This document shows, piece after piece, positions 21,345 to 32,196 of a DNA stretch of 47,148 nucleotides. Made by a program: the position numbers and the translations under genes. The stretch lies in assembly GCA_012064415.1 (NCBI GenBank), contig SSNU01000306.1, positions 1 through 47,148 on the forward strand. The letters run 5' to 3'. Numbering within the stretch: position 1 is the first letter of the stretch; each line of letters starts with the position of its first letter. A model generated the notes under the pieces. That model saw only the letters and a program-made list of their open reading frames with translations, did no database searches and had not been told where the DNA came from. Source of the stretch: Gyrodactylus bullatarudis. Lineage: Eukaryota > Platyhelminthes > Monogenea > Gyrodactylidea > Gyrodactylidae.

Positions 21345-23380
21345 ATGTCTAAAACTGAAGATGAAGCTATAGGACTTAATGTCGTAATTCAAGAGGACGA
21401 CATTCAAGGTCCAGATAGAAAGAAAACCGATCGAAGAAAATTAAATCGAAAAATGCTCAAGGAATCGCTGACATGTCCGATTTGTTATCGAACGTGAGTT
21501 TATCTCTCATATAAAATCTAATATTATTCTTATTCTTCTGAACAACTCATTAACATTAATGATAAAAGATCAGCAATGAGATAGTCAAATTTGTAATTAG
21601 AAGAAATTCGTTTACCTTTAATTACTACATCGACATATTATGTAGACTGTTAAAAACTCTGTGTAAGGAGGAGGAAACTTTGAAGATTGCAGATAAAAAT
21701 CAATATGTATAACGAGACAATCCTTTCTAATTATTATTTAGTCTTTCATTTCTCTACTGAATTTCATCAGAAAGTCAAATGACCTTTTTCTACTACAACT
21801 ATTTCATCTTTGTATGACAACATATTTTTTCTTTAACGAATCAGAAAGAATAGATTACTGAGATTACCAGAATTAATCTGTATTAGAAATTGGAGAAAAA
21901 GAATTTTAAAGTACAAACTTTTGTTTAAAAAGATGTGTAGACTTTTCAGAGTGTGTGTGTCAGACTCATCTACAAAAAGAGCTTGTACACAGGTGGTCTG
22001 AGTGTAGAAATTTCTTAGTAGATAAACCTTGGTTCATGTATTTTGCTAACTGGAAAATAATTGGTTGTAAATCAATGAAAATCTTGCTAAATTTTTCATT
22101 ATCATGAGTCAATAAAAATTCAAACTCACCTAAAAAAGCTGTTTGTTTATTGAAATTTTCAACGTGAAATTTTAATGATTCTTCAAAAATTACTTGTTCC
22201 ATCAGTTATGGCTACAAATTTTAACCTACCATGAGTGAATGGGATTTTAATTAGATTCCTAAGCATTTTCTTTTTCTTTTACTTTTGTCATTTGGCAATG
22301 ATTTGTGGAACTGTAGAAATAAATATTCCTTACAAACAAATAAAACCTCACTTTTAACTTGGATTCTAATTTAAAGATATTTAATTTTCTATAACAGAAA
22401 TATTTTGTAGAAATTCTAACGTAGAACGCTATTAAACTTTGCAAAACTTATTAATGCAGATTCCGAAATCCAGTGTCGCTATCATGTCAGCATACATTTT
22501 GTGAAAAACCCTGCATGTCAAATCTGCGCAAGTATATGAAAGTTGCAGTTAAATGCCCAATTTGTTTTCAACTTCACACAAAAGAGGAAATTCTTCCCAA
22601 CTTTGTTTGTCGAAATCTAATGGAAGCCTTAGGCCTCACCTGGGAGTACGAAAAACGTGAGGATAATCATAGACTGAACCAAAAAGTTGAAAAGTGCAGT
22701 CTATGCTCAAAGGAAGGTCCTGTTAAGGTTTGGTATGACTCCAAGAGATATCTATGTGATCCCTGTTTCGATGATTATCAGACCAAGGTGAGTACCCTTA
22801 ATTTGATAACTATCGAATTATCAAAGGGTAAAATAAAAAACAAATTTACAAACTTATTGAGATATAAATATTCTATAATCGTTTCCATGCTCGAAAAGCA
22901 TTCAAAATTGGGAGTAAAGTTTAAAAATAGTAAAATTTTCTTGCAAAATTAGCAAAAATTTTTGAATAAATAGATCAATAAAGAGATCCGGTATTTTTTC
23001 ACTAAATTTAAATTTACTTACAAATCTTTTTGGTTCACACTGAATGAAAATACTCAAAAACGGCCAAAATTTCTTTTGCTAGCTGTATTCATGCTAAATT
23101 CTCCCTTTATATCCCTTAGACAGACAAACTGATCAAGATCAAACAACTCCCATTGGAGAGTCCTTACATCTATTACCGAAGATTATCTCATAAATATTCC
23201 GATTTGTTTCCATGCGATGTTAACAAATGCCGACTAATTCCAATAGAGAATGACGAACTCTTCCGAAGTATCTTCTTTGCTGGCCTAAAGGAGAAACTAC
23301 AAAAGTCTTGCATTACACATAACCTTAAAAAGAAGAATATAGAATACGTTTTACGAATTCTTTCCAAAGAAGATCTCTAA
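21345..23380 (+). CDS. RING-finger protein (TRIM/RNF-like, possible E3 ubiquitin ligase)
   Basis: Three exons, 21345-21493, 22460-22787 and 23120-23380, frame kept at both joins; 245 residues. The first half of the RING (LTCPICYRT) ends exon 1. Exon 2 gives FRNPVSLSCQHTFCEKPC and later KCPICFQ, so the zinc ligands are CxxC, CxH, CxxxC and CxxC; the third pair has three residues between cysteines instead of the usual two. After the RING a second cysteine cluster (KCSLCSKEGP, then YLCDPC) looks like a partial B-box. The C-terminal exon has no recognised domain. A 3-codon reading frame (ATG at 21341) overlaps the chosen ATG; the chosen one opens the RING frame. An AATAAA lies at 23491. RING proteins of this kind are usually ubiquitin ligases; substrate unknown. 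Confidence 0.8.
21494..22459. other. First intron of the RING-finger gene
   Basis: AT-rich, no other gene. An open minus-strand stretch at 21966-22202 has no domain and no splice context. Confidence 0.5.
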
Positions 23381-24137
23381 GTACATCATAACCCATGACT
23401 TCTTATTTTTATTTTACACGTCAACGAAGGAACTTTTTTTTTAACCAAAGATTCAACCTAGATTTAATTTACTTATCAAGTACGTATAGCAATAAATTTT
23501 TAATATAAAAAACTTCCCTTTTTACAATTATGTGAATTCCCAGAAGGAATTTAGAAAAAATTTAATTTTATCATTTAATTGCAGTCCTTTCTAAAAGGAT
23601 TATAAGACCGTTTGAAAATATTCTTGACTTGATCAAAATCAAGAAAAATTAGCTATAGGTGAATGTAGCAAGAGAGGAGAGAACCTAGGGTGAATTGAAA
23701 CTAATATAAACCAGGGTAATTTGTATTTGTGGGAAGAGTTTGAGGGCCAAAAGTTTTTGGACACGGTTTAAATCGAAAGAATTATAATGTGTCCTTACTC
23801 TATAGATTTGGAAATCTCAATTTTTCATCAAAGTGTCAACATTTGACACACTTTCAGCAAAAGAATCTTTTTGGGTAAAAACTTTGAAATAGTTGGCGTG
23901 ATTTTTTCATTTTTAAAACTACGAGTGCAAAATTTTTGTTGATATCAAGGAGTGAGAAGGATCGAACTTTATTTGTCAGGATCACCAATAGACAACTATT
24001 ATTTGCCAATAAACAAATCGTAACCCTGCTAACTGACTATGTTGTCTTCTGGCTTGTATAAAAAGAAAAGGAAAAGAAGGGTTATAAAATAAGGATTATA
24101 AAATTTTTAGTGATTGTTATAATAATCAGAATTATTA

Positions 24138-24693
24138 GAGTAATAACTAGGGCCTCAATAAAGTACTATTTGGTCTATTTTTACTCTAGACAAAGGACTG
24201 GCTGAGTTGCAATAATCTGAAGAAAAAATCTGCCCATCTTATCCCAATTTAAGAATAGCTGGTAGTATTTCTGCACTAAATTGTTGTACCGGTACTTTTT
24301 TGTACTATTTTTCTGAATTAAATCTCAGAGTATAGTATTCTTCAACTAGTAAACGACCAATCAAAATTATTGATGAATTGGTAACTAGATTCATCGTGTA
24401 AGCTGATAGCACGTCAAAATTATTCCAAAGAATTTAAAATTTGAACTAAAAGGATTTATTTTGTAAAATATTCGCTATAACAGTTAAATGGTGAAAAATA
24501 TTTGACAAAAATCAGAAATTTTGATGACACAAGATTTAAATACTTCTAAATTTTGCAAGAATTTACTGTGAAGTACTATTTTTACTCAGAATCTCTTGAA
24601 TTTTCTTCAAAGTATTATTTCTTCTTATTTTTCAGTTTATGTGATACCATTTTTTATTTTCATTTGGTACTATTTTTGAGGCCCTCGTAATAA
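24138..24693. mobile_element. MITE-like element with AGTWATWACTAGGGCC ends
   Basis: The left end (AGTAATAACTAGGGCCTCAA) is mirrored by the right end (TTGAGGCCCTCGTAATAACT). Subterminal GTAC boxes are also shared. 556 bp, no transposase. AGGGCC tips are common in hAT elements, but I could not separate a target duplication from the repeat tips, so the superfamily is a guess. Confidence 0.6.
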
Positions 24694-24949
24694 CTCATCA
24701 CTTGAAGGAAAATTAAGATTAAGATTAGAATAAAAAACATTTGGATTACCCTGATAAAATAAGTGTGGACTAACTCCCTGAAGAAACCTACTTGGTTCAT
24801 AATTATGAAAATTCTAACCATTAAATTTATGAAAGAATCATGAATTTGAACTGATCTCTGATCATCCTAATTTATTAATTTTCAAGCAGTAAAAATAGTC
24901 GAAAAATAGGAAGGCTTATCAATAGACCATTCCCCTTGTTTTTTAATGG

Positions 24950-25300
24950 TAATTGATATGAAGTTGGGAATCTATGATTTTTACAGAAATCTCGATTTTT
25001 TCATCAAGAATTCGAATTTTTTAAAGATTTTTTGGAATCCAACTCATGTTGCCCACTTTTACCAGTAGAAGAAAAAAATACTGAAAAAAATAAGGTAATT
25101 TTTCAAATATCGATTTAGCGCCAAAATCCCATTTTTCGAACTTTGAGCTAACAATTTTTATTTATTTGAAAGTGGGAGGCTGATCGAAAGAGTTTTTTCA
25201 TGATCAGGATCCTAAAAACTAACGTTTTATTCCTCTCACACCTTGAAATAAACAAAAAATTTTGTAAAAATCCCAATTTTTCATGAACCCTCATAACCAT
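24950..25300. mobile_element. Degenerate family A palindrome
   Basis: The left arm GATATGAAGTTGGGAATCTATG, the middle GATTTAGCGCCAAAATCCCATTTTTCGAACTT, and a right remnant (AAAAATTTTGTAAAAATCCCAATTTTTCATGA) match the family in order. The right tip is lost. Confidence 0.5.
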
Positions 25301-26392
25301 ATATTTAGGGTTAAATTTTATAAAAATAAATGTAATCTCTCTTTTTTAAGTGAAAGAGTATTGTATTTTGTATTAGGATTACATACATTTACTTCCGACG
25401 TTCTTTCCATTGTTCATTCTATACCTTTGTTTATTGATCTCAACTAGACAAAAGATTAACTAAGAATTATTATTAAAACCATGCATTTCTTTAAATATAG
25501 TATATTGACCATTTATTAATGTATTTAAATTTTCTTGTCCTGTTATGGATTAAAAACTTTGAAATGATTTTAATTTCCCATAAGTCCAACAACATCCTGA
25601 GTACTTAAAGTTTCTCTGATTTCCGGATTCATCGTTGATATCATCATAAAATCGTTAGCTAATTATTATCACATAAAAGTGATCTGATGAAAAATTAACC
25701 TATGCGAATATCAGCATGAATTGTGAAATCAATCTATTTAAAAATTTCTAGTCCATTTCTAGGCATTTTAAGATAACGAAAAAGTTTAAGAACGATAATG
25801 TTGCCGAACCTCATCAAGTATATTATTATTATTGGAGTCTACACTCATAAGGAAGATAGGAGAACGAACGAATAATAAGTGATAAACGTTTTATTTCGCC
25901 GGGTCTCTTCAGACTTAATCCTGGGCTTTGATTGTATTTAAAATGTTTAGGTTTCTCTTTCTGTTCGAAAAAGCAATCCCGATCAAGTAATAGCGAATTT
26001 TGGAAAGAAAAAATACTGTTCTGATCATACATATATATAGGGGGAGGAATGGTGATTGGCTTTTTTGAGAAGTTTTGAAAAACTTATTTTCATGTTATGA
26101 TACGCTATTTTCCTGTTTATTTTTAGGGAAATGTAAAAAAATCAACGATGAAATAGCATATATTCTTAAAAGTTATTTATCTGTTTGAATCAATTTATAA
26201 GGTAGAATAGTTTTCATGTTCTAAATTCTTATGTAAACACTACTAAAAAAATAGGTAGTGGATTGAACTGGTCAGAAAAACAGTATTTCCAAACACCCCA
26301 ATTAGAGAAATGCATTTCTTCTTGTGGTGTTTATTCACACGCAGAAAATGTCTGGAAACAATTCAAATAGATCAAATGAATTTAATGGTTAA

Positions 26393-26450
26393 ACAGTGGG
26401 TGTGGTCTAGTTAGTACCCTATACCTAACGTATTCGATCCTAAGGTTTAA
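26393..26450 (+). ncRNA. tRNA-like fragment (tRNA pseudogene or SINE head)
   Basis: TGTGGTCTAGTTAGTAC resembles the A box of tRNA-Glu/Asp, and GTATTCGATCC about 20 bp later resembles a B box. The anticodon region is too short and the acceptor stem does not pair, so it is not a working tRNA. A tRNA-derived SINE or a decayed pseudogene is possible. Confidence 0.3.
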
Positions 26451-27594
26451 AAAACCTCAACTGAAATTTTCAAAAATAGTTTAATTGAAATAATGAATCA
26501 AGTTATACAGTACTGATTGATAGAATTTTCAAAACTCTTTTATTAATTATAAAACTTATTTTGTAAAATAAGGATTTTGAGAATGAATTTTAAAACGAAA
26601 AAGGAAAAATTTATGCTGAAAATTTTTGGGAAAAATTTTTATTTGTACTTTTAAGAAATTAGCAAGAAGTAAAGCTAATTTGAATAAAAAATCATGACAT
26701 TTTCGGATAAAGAATTCACTGAAGTGAAATTCTAAATAAAAATTCCCAGAGAGCTTAATTCATAAAAATAAATATAGCAACTGATTATTTACTATTTCTA
26801 AAAAAAATTTCAAAAATACATTTCTAAAAACAGGAGTGAATAAATAAAAGATTCTGTACTAGGTTTAAACTATTTTTAGCAACTAAATTACCAATAATAT
26901 ATTGTGACATCAAAGCCCTTAAAAAAATTAACAAAAATTAATTATTTTATCAGAAAATTATTTTGAGTAACTGATGATCTGAATATATCAGTTGATCTCC
27001 TTCATCGATCTAATATCGATTACTATTGCTATGAATGAAATAAATTTTTATAGCATTTCAAATTATACTTAATAGCTTATTATTATGAGTAATAAAACAT
27101 TCAATATATGGATATTAGATTTGTTATGATATATTTGCAGTTTCTCATAAGAAATCTATGCTCATAACAGATTCATAAAGAACACATAAAAGATATGACT
27201 AGGTGATTACCTACTCGAAATCCAATGAAATTGCTTGAACAATATAAGCTCTCTGAGTTGTATGTATATTATATTCAGCGTCTATTTTAAAACCAAGGTG
27301 TCTTTTTATAAAATTACACAAAATTCCAGTAGAATGGTCACTAAAGAAGTTGATAGAGTTATTTTACCAAAGTTCATATAACTATATATTTGATACATTT
27401 TGAGAGTTTTGAGACCACTCAACTGTTACAGCGGATAATTCCCAAGTTAAAATTTTAAATTCTAAAAGGAATCTTTTCCAACAAAGCTTAGATCCAGATG
27501 CTAGCTGCTTACATAAGCTCTATATCAGGAATCAATTCAGCAAAAATTTTGATTAGTCGTTGAAAAATAACAATTCTAAGACTTGATTGAAAAA

Positions 27595-27757
27595 ACAGTA
27601 CCCAAAAGTACCGTGGTAACAATTTAGTACAGAAATAGAACCAGGTATGTTTTAAATCAGATCAGGTGAACAGAATTTTTCTTCAGTTTATCAAAACTCA
27701 GCCAGCTCTTTGTCGAGAGGGAAAATAGATCAGCACTTTTTAAGGCCCTAGTAATAA
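27595..27757. mobile_element. Truncated copy of the AGGGCC-end element
   Basis: Inverted relative to 24138: the stretch with GTACCGTGGTAACAATTTAGTAC matches the minus strand of 24280-24300, and the tip AAGGCCCTAGTAATAACT is the same as the tip of the full copy. Only about 160 bp are left. Confidence 0.5.
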
Positions 27758-27882
27758 CTGAGAATTTCCGATTTTGAATAATCTTACCAAATGGTTGAAA
27801 TGAAGAGCAGTTATCTTTACTGTACATGAAAAATTTACTTTATAGCATGGGAAAAAGTATTTGAAAAAGTACAAGAAAATAA

Positions 27883-30800
27883 TTATTTTTTTATTTTAAA
27901 AAGATTATAATATGAGAATGATCTGTTGCCCGAGATTTTGTGCTGATTTCTCTTGATAGTTTTTAAGGCAAAGACATCATTGATGCCGTCAATATTCTTC
28001 AATATTGCTTCATAATTGGCATGTTTAACATTCCATTCTCGGTTGTGTGTTCGTTTTGCTTCCCTCTTCAGTTGGTTGAATGAATTTTCCATACTAAGGT
28101 AATCCTTCATCAATTTCTCATGGATCATCTCATAGGCTTTTGTTGGGATCAGATTGAAGCTTGCGAAATTCTCAATATCATACTTCCTCCTGATAAATTC
28201 ATTGAAGCCCTTGATTTGATTATCTGGGGATATATTGGCAACTTCCTCTAAATCAGACTTGATGTTTCTGAGAATTCCATATATAACCTCGAAGTATTCA
28301 CTAAATTTAGCGTCTAATTTTGCTTTATACTTCTCCAAACATTCCAGATACCTTAAAAGTTGTTGAATCAAGATTATTTATACAGTCTAGCAGAATAAAA
28401 CTTTTTTCCTGTTACAGTCGGTTGCAAAACTCATTGGCTACTCCAGTCCGAAGAAACTGGGCCGTAATAAGATATCGTGAAAAATATACAAACATATCAA
28501 AATTTTACAAAAGATTCATTGGTGCATTTAGTCTTCCGTTTAACTTTTTAGAATCTTTTTATTACGAACTGATTACTTTCATAAGGATAAGAAATTTAGC
28601 TAGACTGTGTTCAAACTTTACTCAAGCAAAAGAATAAAAACTTGAGTTTCTCAACACCTTTCGATCAGAAAGAATGGTATAAAAATACATATCAGTGTTG
28701 AACCATAAAGCTAATCTTACGAAAGATGGAAAGTAAAATAATTATGAGAAGACCTCTTCATTCAAAAGCTCAAAGAATGAGTTATGCATTTGAAATTGAG
28801 AATAAAAAGAAATTCTAAAAGTTTAAAAAAAAATGAAAACTCACTTTCTTTTTTTAACTTCAAGCCATTCTCCAATATGTGCTAAATCATCCTTTTTCAG
28901 GAATTCCACCAAAACACTTTCTTGCTTCACATCTTTCATGAATTTGTCAGCTGCTCTAATGCTATTTGTAATTTTCTCATGTCGATACCATTCATACTGG
29001 TAAAGAAAAATGATTGAAATTTCTTTGGTTTAACTAACTAAACTGATAGCCCTAAAATACCCCATTATTGAATTGAATCAGTTGTCTTGTAAAAGTTTTA
29101 TTGAGAATGAGTCTATGTCCCCAAATTAATCCTCTTTAATAATTTCGATTATAATTATCCTTCCTCAAATATTGTTGGATTCATCGTGAGAATCACATCA
29201 TAAATTTTATTTCAAAAGCAAATCAATCAAGAGAGTTAAGAACGACTTATGAAATGACTACAACTTATTTGACTGGTATTTGAGTACCGTTCTCAATTGA
29301 TATATATATATATATATGAGGAGAGCATTAAATTTTTATTTTGATGAAAGGTTCCAATGAGACCAATGAAGAAAAAGGATCTTAATCTTTTTATTTTCTA
29401 TCAGATGAGATTGCAATAAGATATAGATCCGTACCTGTTGTGAGAGGTAGAGTTCCTTTTCCATACGAGTTTTTTCCCTATTGATAAGCTCTTTGGTCTC
29501 TTTATTTTTGAGATTATCAAGGTATTTCTTCATCTCAGTGAATCGCTCGAATTGGTTATTGATGAATTCTTCAATCTAAAAGTAGCGTGGAAAAAAATAT
29601 TTTATTTTCAAGTTACTTGCGTAATGACTTCGTTTATTTGGATTTCCTTCGTCTTGAATTTTTGTTTTGCTTTGGGTAAATTTGCTGATTGTTCTGAGTC
29701 AACACTAACAGAAGATCAAAAAGTTTTTTTTTAATTCTCAGTTTTTGGATCACTTAGCAGGATTAATTTTTATTATTTTAGTCTAATTTTCTAACTAACT
29801 CCTGTATTAGTTTTTAAAAAAGTTGAAGACAAAATTTGAAAATAGGACCATCTTTACATAGGATCCAGATCAAGAAACTATAAATCCTTCCTTTTAATAT
29901 GGTATCGCTATAAAAATGATTGATTTCTTCTCAAGAATTTATGATATTACAGTATCAACATTTTTTACACCATTAATTTCACGAGACAAGTTATTATTTA
30001 TTCAAATAACTGCTCACCTGCTTCTCTTGAAATCTGAAATAAATTAGAAGAAGGCAGAACTTACCAGAGAAGTGAATACCATCAGGATTTTCGTTATTAT
30101 TATTTCGACTATTCATGCTGCTACTGGATCTGAGGCTATTTATCGATTTGCCCCTCAACACTCTTGGCTTATTTTCAGATGGCTCTGATGTACCATACGA
30201 TTCCATTGGTTTATTCTCTGGTTTACCTTTCAAATTATATCCTCTGAAATTATTTATTGGTTTTGGTATGTCAGATTTATTAGGCTCTTGGGGATTGGAC
30301 CCTTGATGTCTACCCTTGAAGTCTCGAGCTTTGATTTTGGGTTGGTTTGTGTTAACCTTTGAGTTTGTTGGAGAAATCAATATTGGTTTTGATTTCGATG
30401 GAGCTGATTTTGGACTTGTTGAAACTGGTTTTGGATTTGTTGAAACTGGTTTTGGAATTTGTGAGGAAATCGATTTGATCTCTCCAATACTTTTATCGCT
30501 ATTCAAAGTTTTTTCTACTGTACTATCTGATTTCAAATCCGATCCAGGCAGCTTATCTGCATTTTTAGGCTGCATCCGATTTCTTTCATTGTTGGTAGGA
30601 TTTTTTGGCTTTTCTTTAAAAATTCTTGTCTGAGTTTCTTTTGACACGGTCTCAGTCTTTCTTGATTATTAAAAATTTATTAATGGTGAAAATTCTAATG
30701 TTTACATCGTAAAAAATATGAAAAAGGTGTACGAATGAGTATTAATGAGTAGGGTTTCTAGGTCTTCTCCTAAAGATATCAAGAATTTTTGTACCTAATG

Positions 30801-31421
30801 CTGGATTGTCCTGGTACTAACTGGCAATATTGAGCTTATTGAGCTTATTGAGCAATTTGTACATCCAATGTTCTTAGCTCTCTGTCGCATGCTTATACCT
30901 ACCTTCCTTTTGCAAGTTTAGAGCAAGAACTTTCTTCTATGTACTAGGAGTTCATATGTAGGACATTATTTTGTTAACCACTATGTATAAGAATAAGAAG
31001 AAATTTCAAAAATTCACAAATAGGATTCCACGTACGTATTTTCAGTTTGATCAAATGTAGTTGTCGTCATATCTTCAGTAACTTCAGGTATAGGGGAGAT
31101 AACCGGTGCAAATCTGTAGACGTAAGCATTCTCAGAATCAGATGAATGCTCGTCTCCGTCTGAAAACATTTTATGAAACTTATCAGTAATGACATACCTG
31201 GAGCGATCAAGTCTTCAAGTTTTTGAACTGCATCAGGAAATTCATCATTATGGTCAGAGCTGAATTTTGATAATAAAAATTATATTTGTAAATATACTTC
31301 CAAGTAGTTAGAATATTTACCCATGATTTGAGAAAGAATAATAGGAATCATGGTCATTTTTCTTGAAACAACTCTGATTCATCTGCTCATCCATCATGTC
31401 TTGTGAATTATCTGTTGACAT
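27883..31421 (-). CDS. Unrecognised protein: disordered N-terminus, coiled-coil C-terminus, nine exons
   Basis: Minus-strand exons by splice sites and unbroken phase: 31421-31321, 31259-31198, 31159-31036, 30660-30065, 30033-30018, 29704-29617, 29575-29435, 28996-28845, 28351-27883; 1749 nt, 582 residues. It starts MSTDNSQDMMDEQMNQ. About the first 300 residues are acidic, then Ser/Pro/Lys/Asn-rich (KPVSTNPKPVSTSPKSAP repeats) and probably disordered. The rest (IEEFINNQFERFTEMKKYL onward) is charged and helical with heptad-like stretches. The 16-nt exon fits only this phase. No catalytic motif, signal peptide or membrane segment. It could be a cytoskeletal or scaffold protein, but I have no domain to support that. 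The splice-site chain makes the gene itself convincing; the donor of the third exon has a 4-bp alternative. Confidence 0.7.
28997..29434. other. Intron of the coiled-coil gene with a TA microsatellite
   Basis: A (TA)n run at about 29300-29317. No other feature. Confidence 0.5.
30018..30033 (-). CDS. 16-nt microexon of the coiled-coil gene
   Basis: Reads D-F-K-R-S plus two bases. Needed to connect the phase-1 donor at 30065 to the phase-2 acceptor at 29704. Flanked by a 31-nt intron upstream (30064-30034, with a TTTATTTCAG acceptor) and a GTGAGC donor. Confidence 0.6.
30830..30853. repeat. Short 9-bp tandem repeat
   Basis: TTGAGCTTA repeated, about 2.7 copies, in an intron of the coiled-coil gene. 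Confidence 0.6.
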
Positions 31422-32196
31422 TGTTTCGTGTTTTTCTTTCAGTTTTCTCACTTTAAAAGGTAAAATATTTTTGCCTTATTTTTTTATAAATCCATGTATA
31501 AACTTGAAAAAATAACGAGCAACTCTTCGCATACTTTGATTGAAATCAATTCTGTAGAGAAGGAAAAGCTTTAATTTAATGACAGCTTTTGTAATCTTTT
31601 TCAAAACAATCAAACTTTGTTATAAAACTGCAATTATCAAATCATTACATTAGATTCCATTCTCTAATTATGATTAAAATTTTGAGGTACAATTAATTAT
31701 GAAAAATGATTTTTTTAAGATTGTCGAAAAATAACTAAAATCCCTTTTTCTGTTTTTGATTAGATCAGACTAATTTGTTAAATCAACAAAATTTCACATA
31801 AATTTGACTTCTGCGCTTTCTTACGGGGACAGTTAAGAAACCTATCAAACGGTTACCATTCGATTCCTTCTTTTTATTGATGTTAATTTTGTCGCTATGT
31901 TATTAATAATATTCGATAAAAATATCATTTTACTACTAAAGACCTAGAGAATTGAACATATTTGCATATGGGTCTATAACTCGGCTTGTATTTTGATTCA
32001 AATGCAAGATTCGGAATCAGCATGGAATTTGGCACCAGAAATACATTGTCTGAAAAAAAATATCCTCAAATTAATTTCCCATCACCCCTCCCCCGCGTTA
32101 TTATGATACCTAAAGTTGAAATATTTGTAATTTATTGCAAATTCGGAAATAATGGTCTTATTGAAGTCTTGTGAAAGAACACAAACATTTTTTGTT
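31422..32196. other. Intergenic region upstream of the coiled-coil gene
   Basis: AT-rich. It should hold the minus-strand promoter of the coiled-coil gene; I see no clear TATA or CCAAT box close to the ATG at 31421. Confidence 0.45.

Larger units (their letters stand above)
23381..27882. other. 4.5-kb gene-free region with repeat remnants
   Basis: Between the RING gene and the coiled-coil gene I find no supported coding exon. It holds the AGGGCC-end element (24138-24693) and a truncated relative (27595-27757), a degenerate palindrome (24950-25300) and a tRNA-like fragment (26393-26450). Everything else is AT-rich and unassigned. Confidence 0.55.

Noticed and set aside
24138..24693. 8-bp target duplication TAATAACT around the AGGGCC element
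   Set aside because: The truncated copy at 27595-27757 carries the same flank, so the bases are part of the element tip.
28320..28637. Plus-strand frame of 105 codons
   Set aside because: Antisense to the last exon and intron of the coiled-coil gene, with no homology or splice sites.
30115..30633. Plus-strand open frames at 30115-30306 and 30316-30633
   Set aside because: They are antisense to the large exon of the coiled-coil gene. Their FGFVETGFG repeats mirror its repetitive coding sequence.
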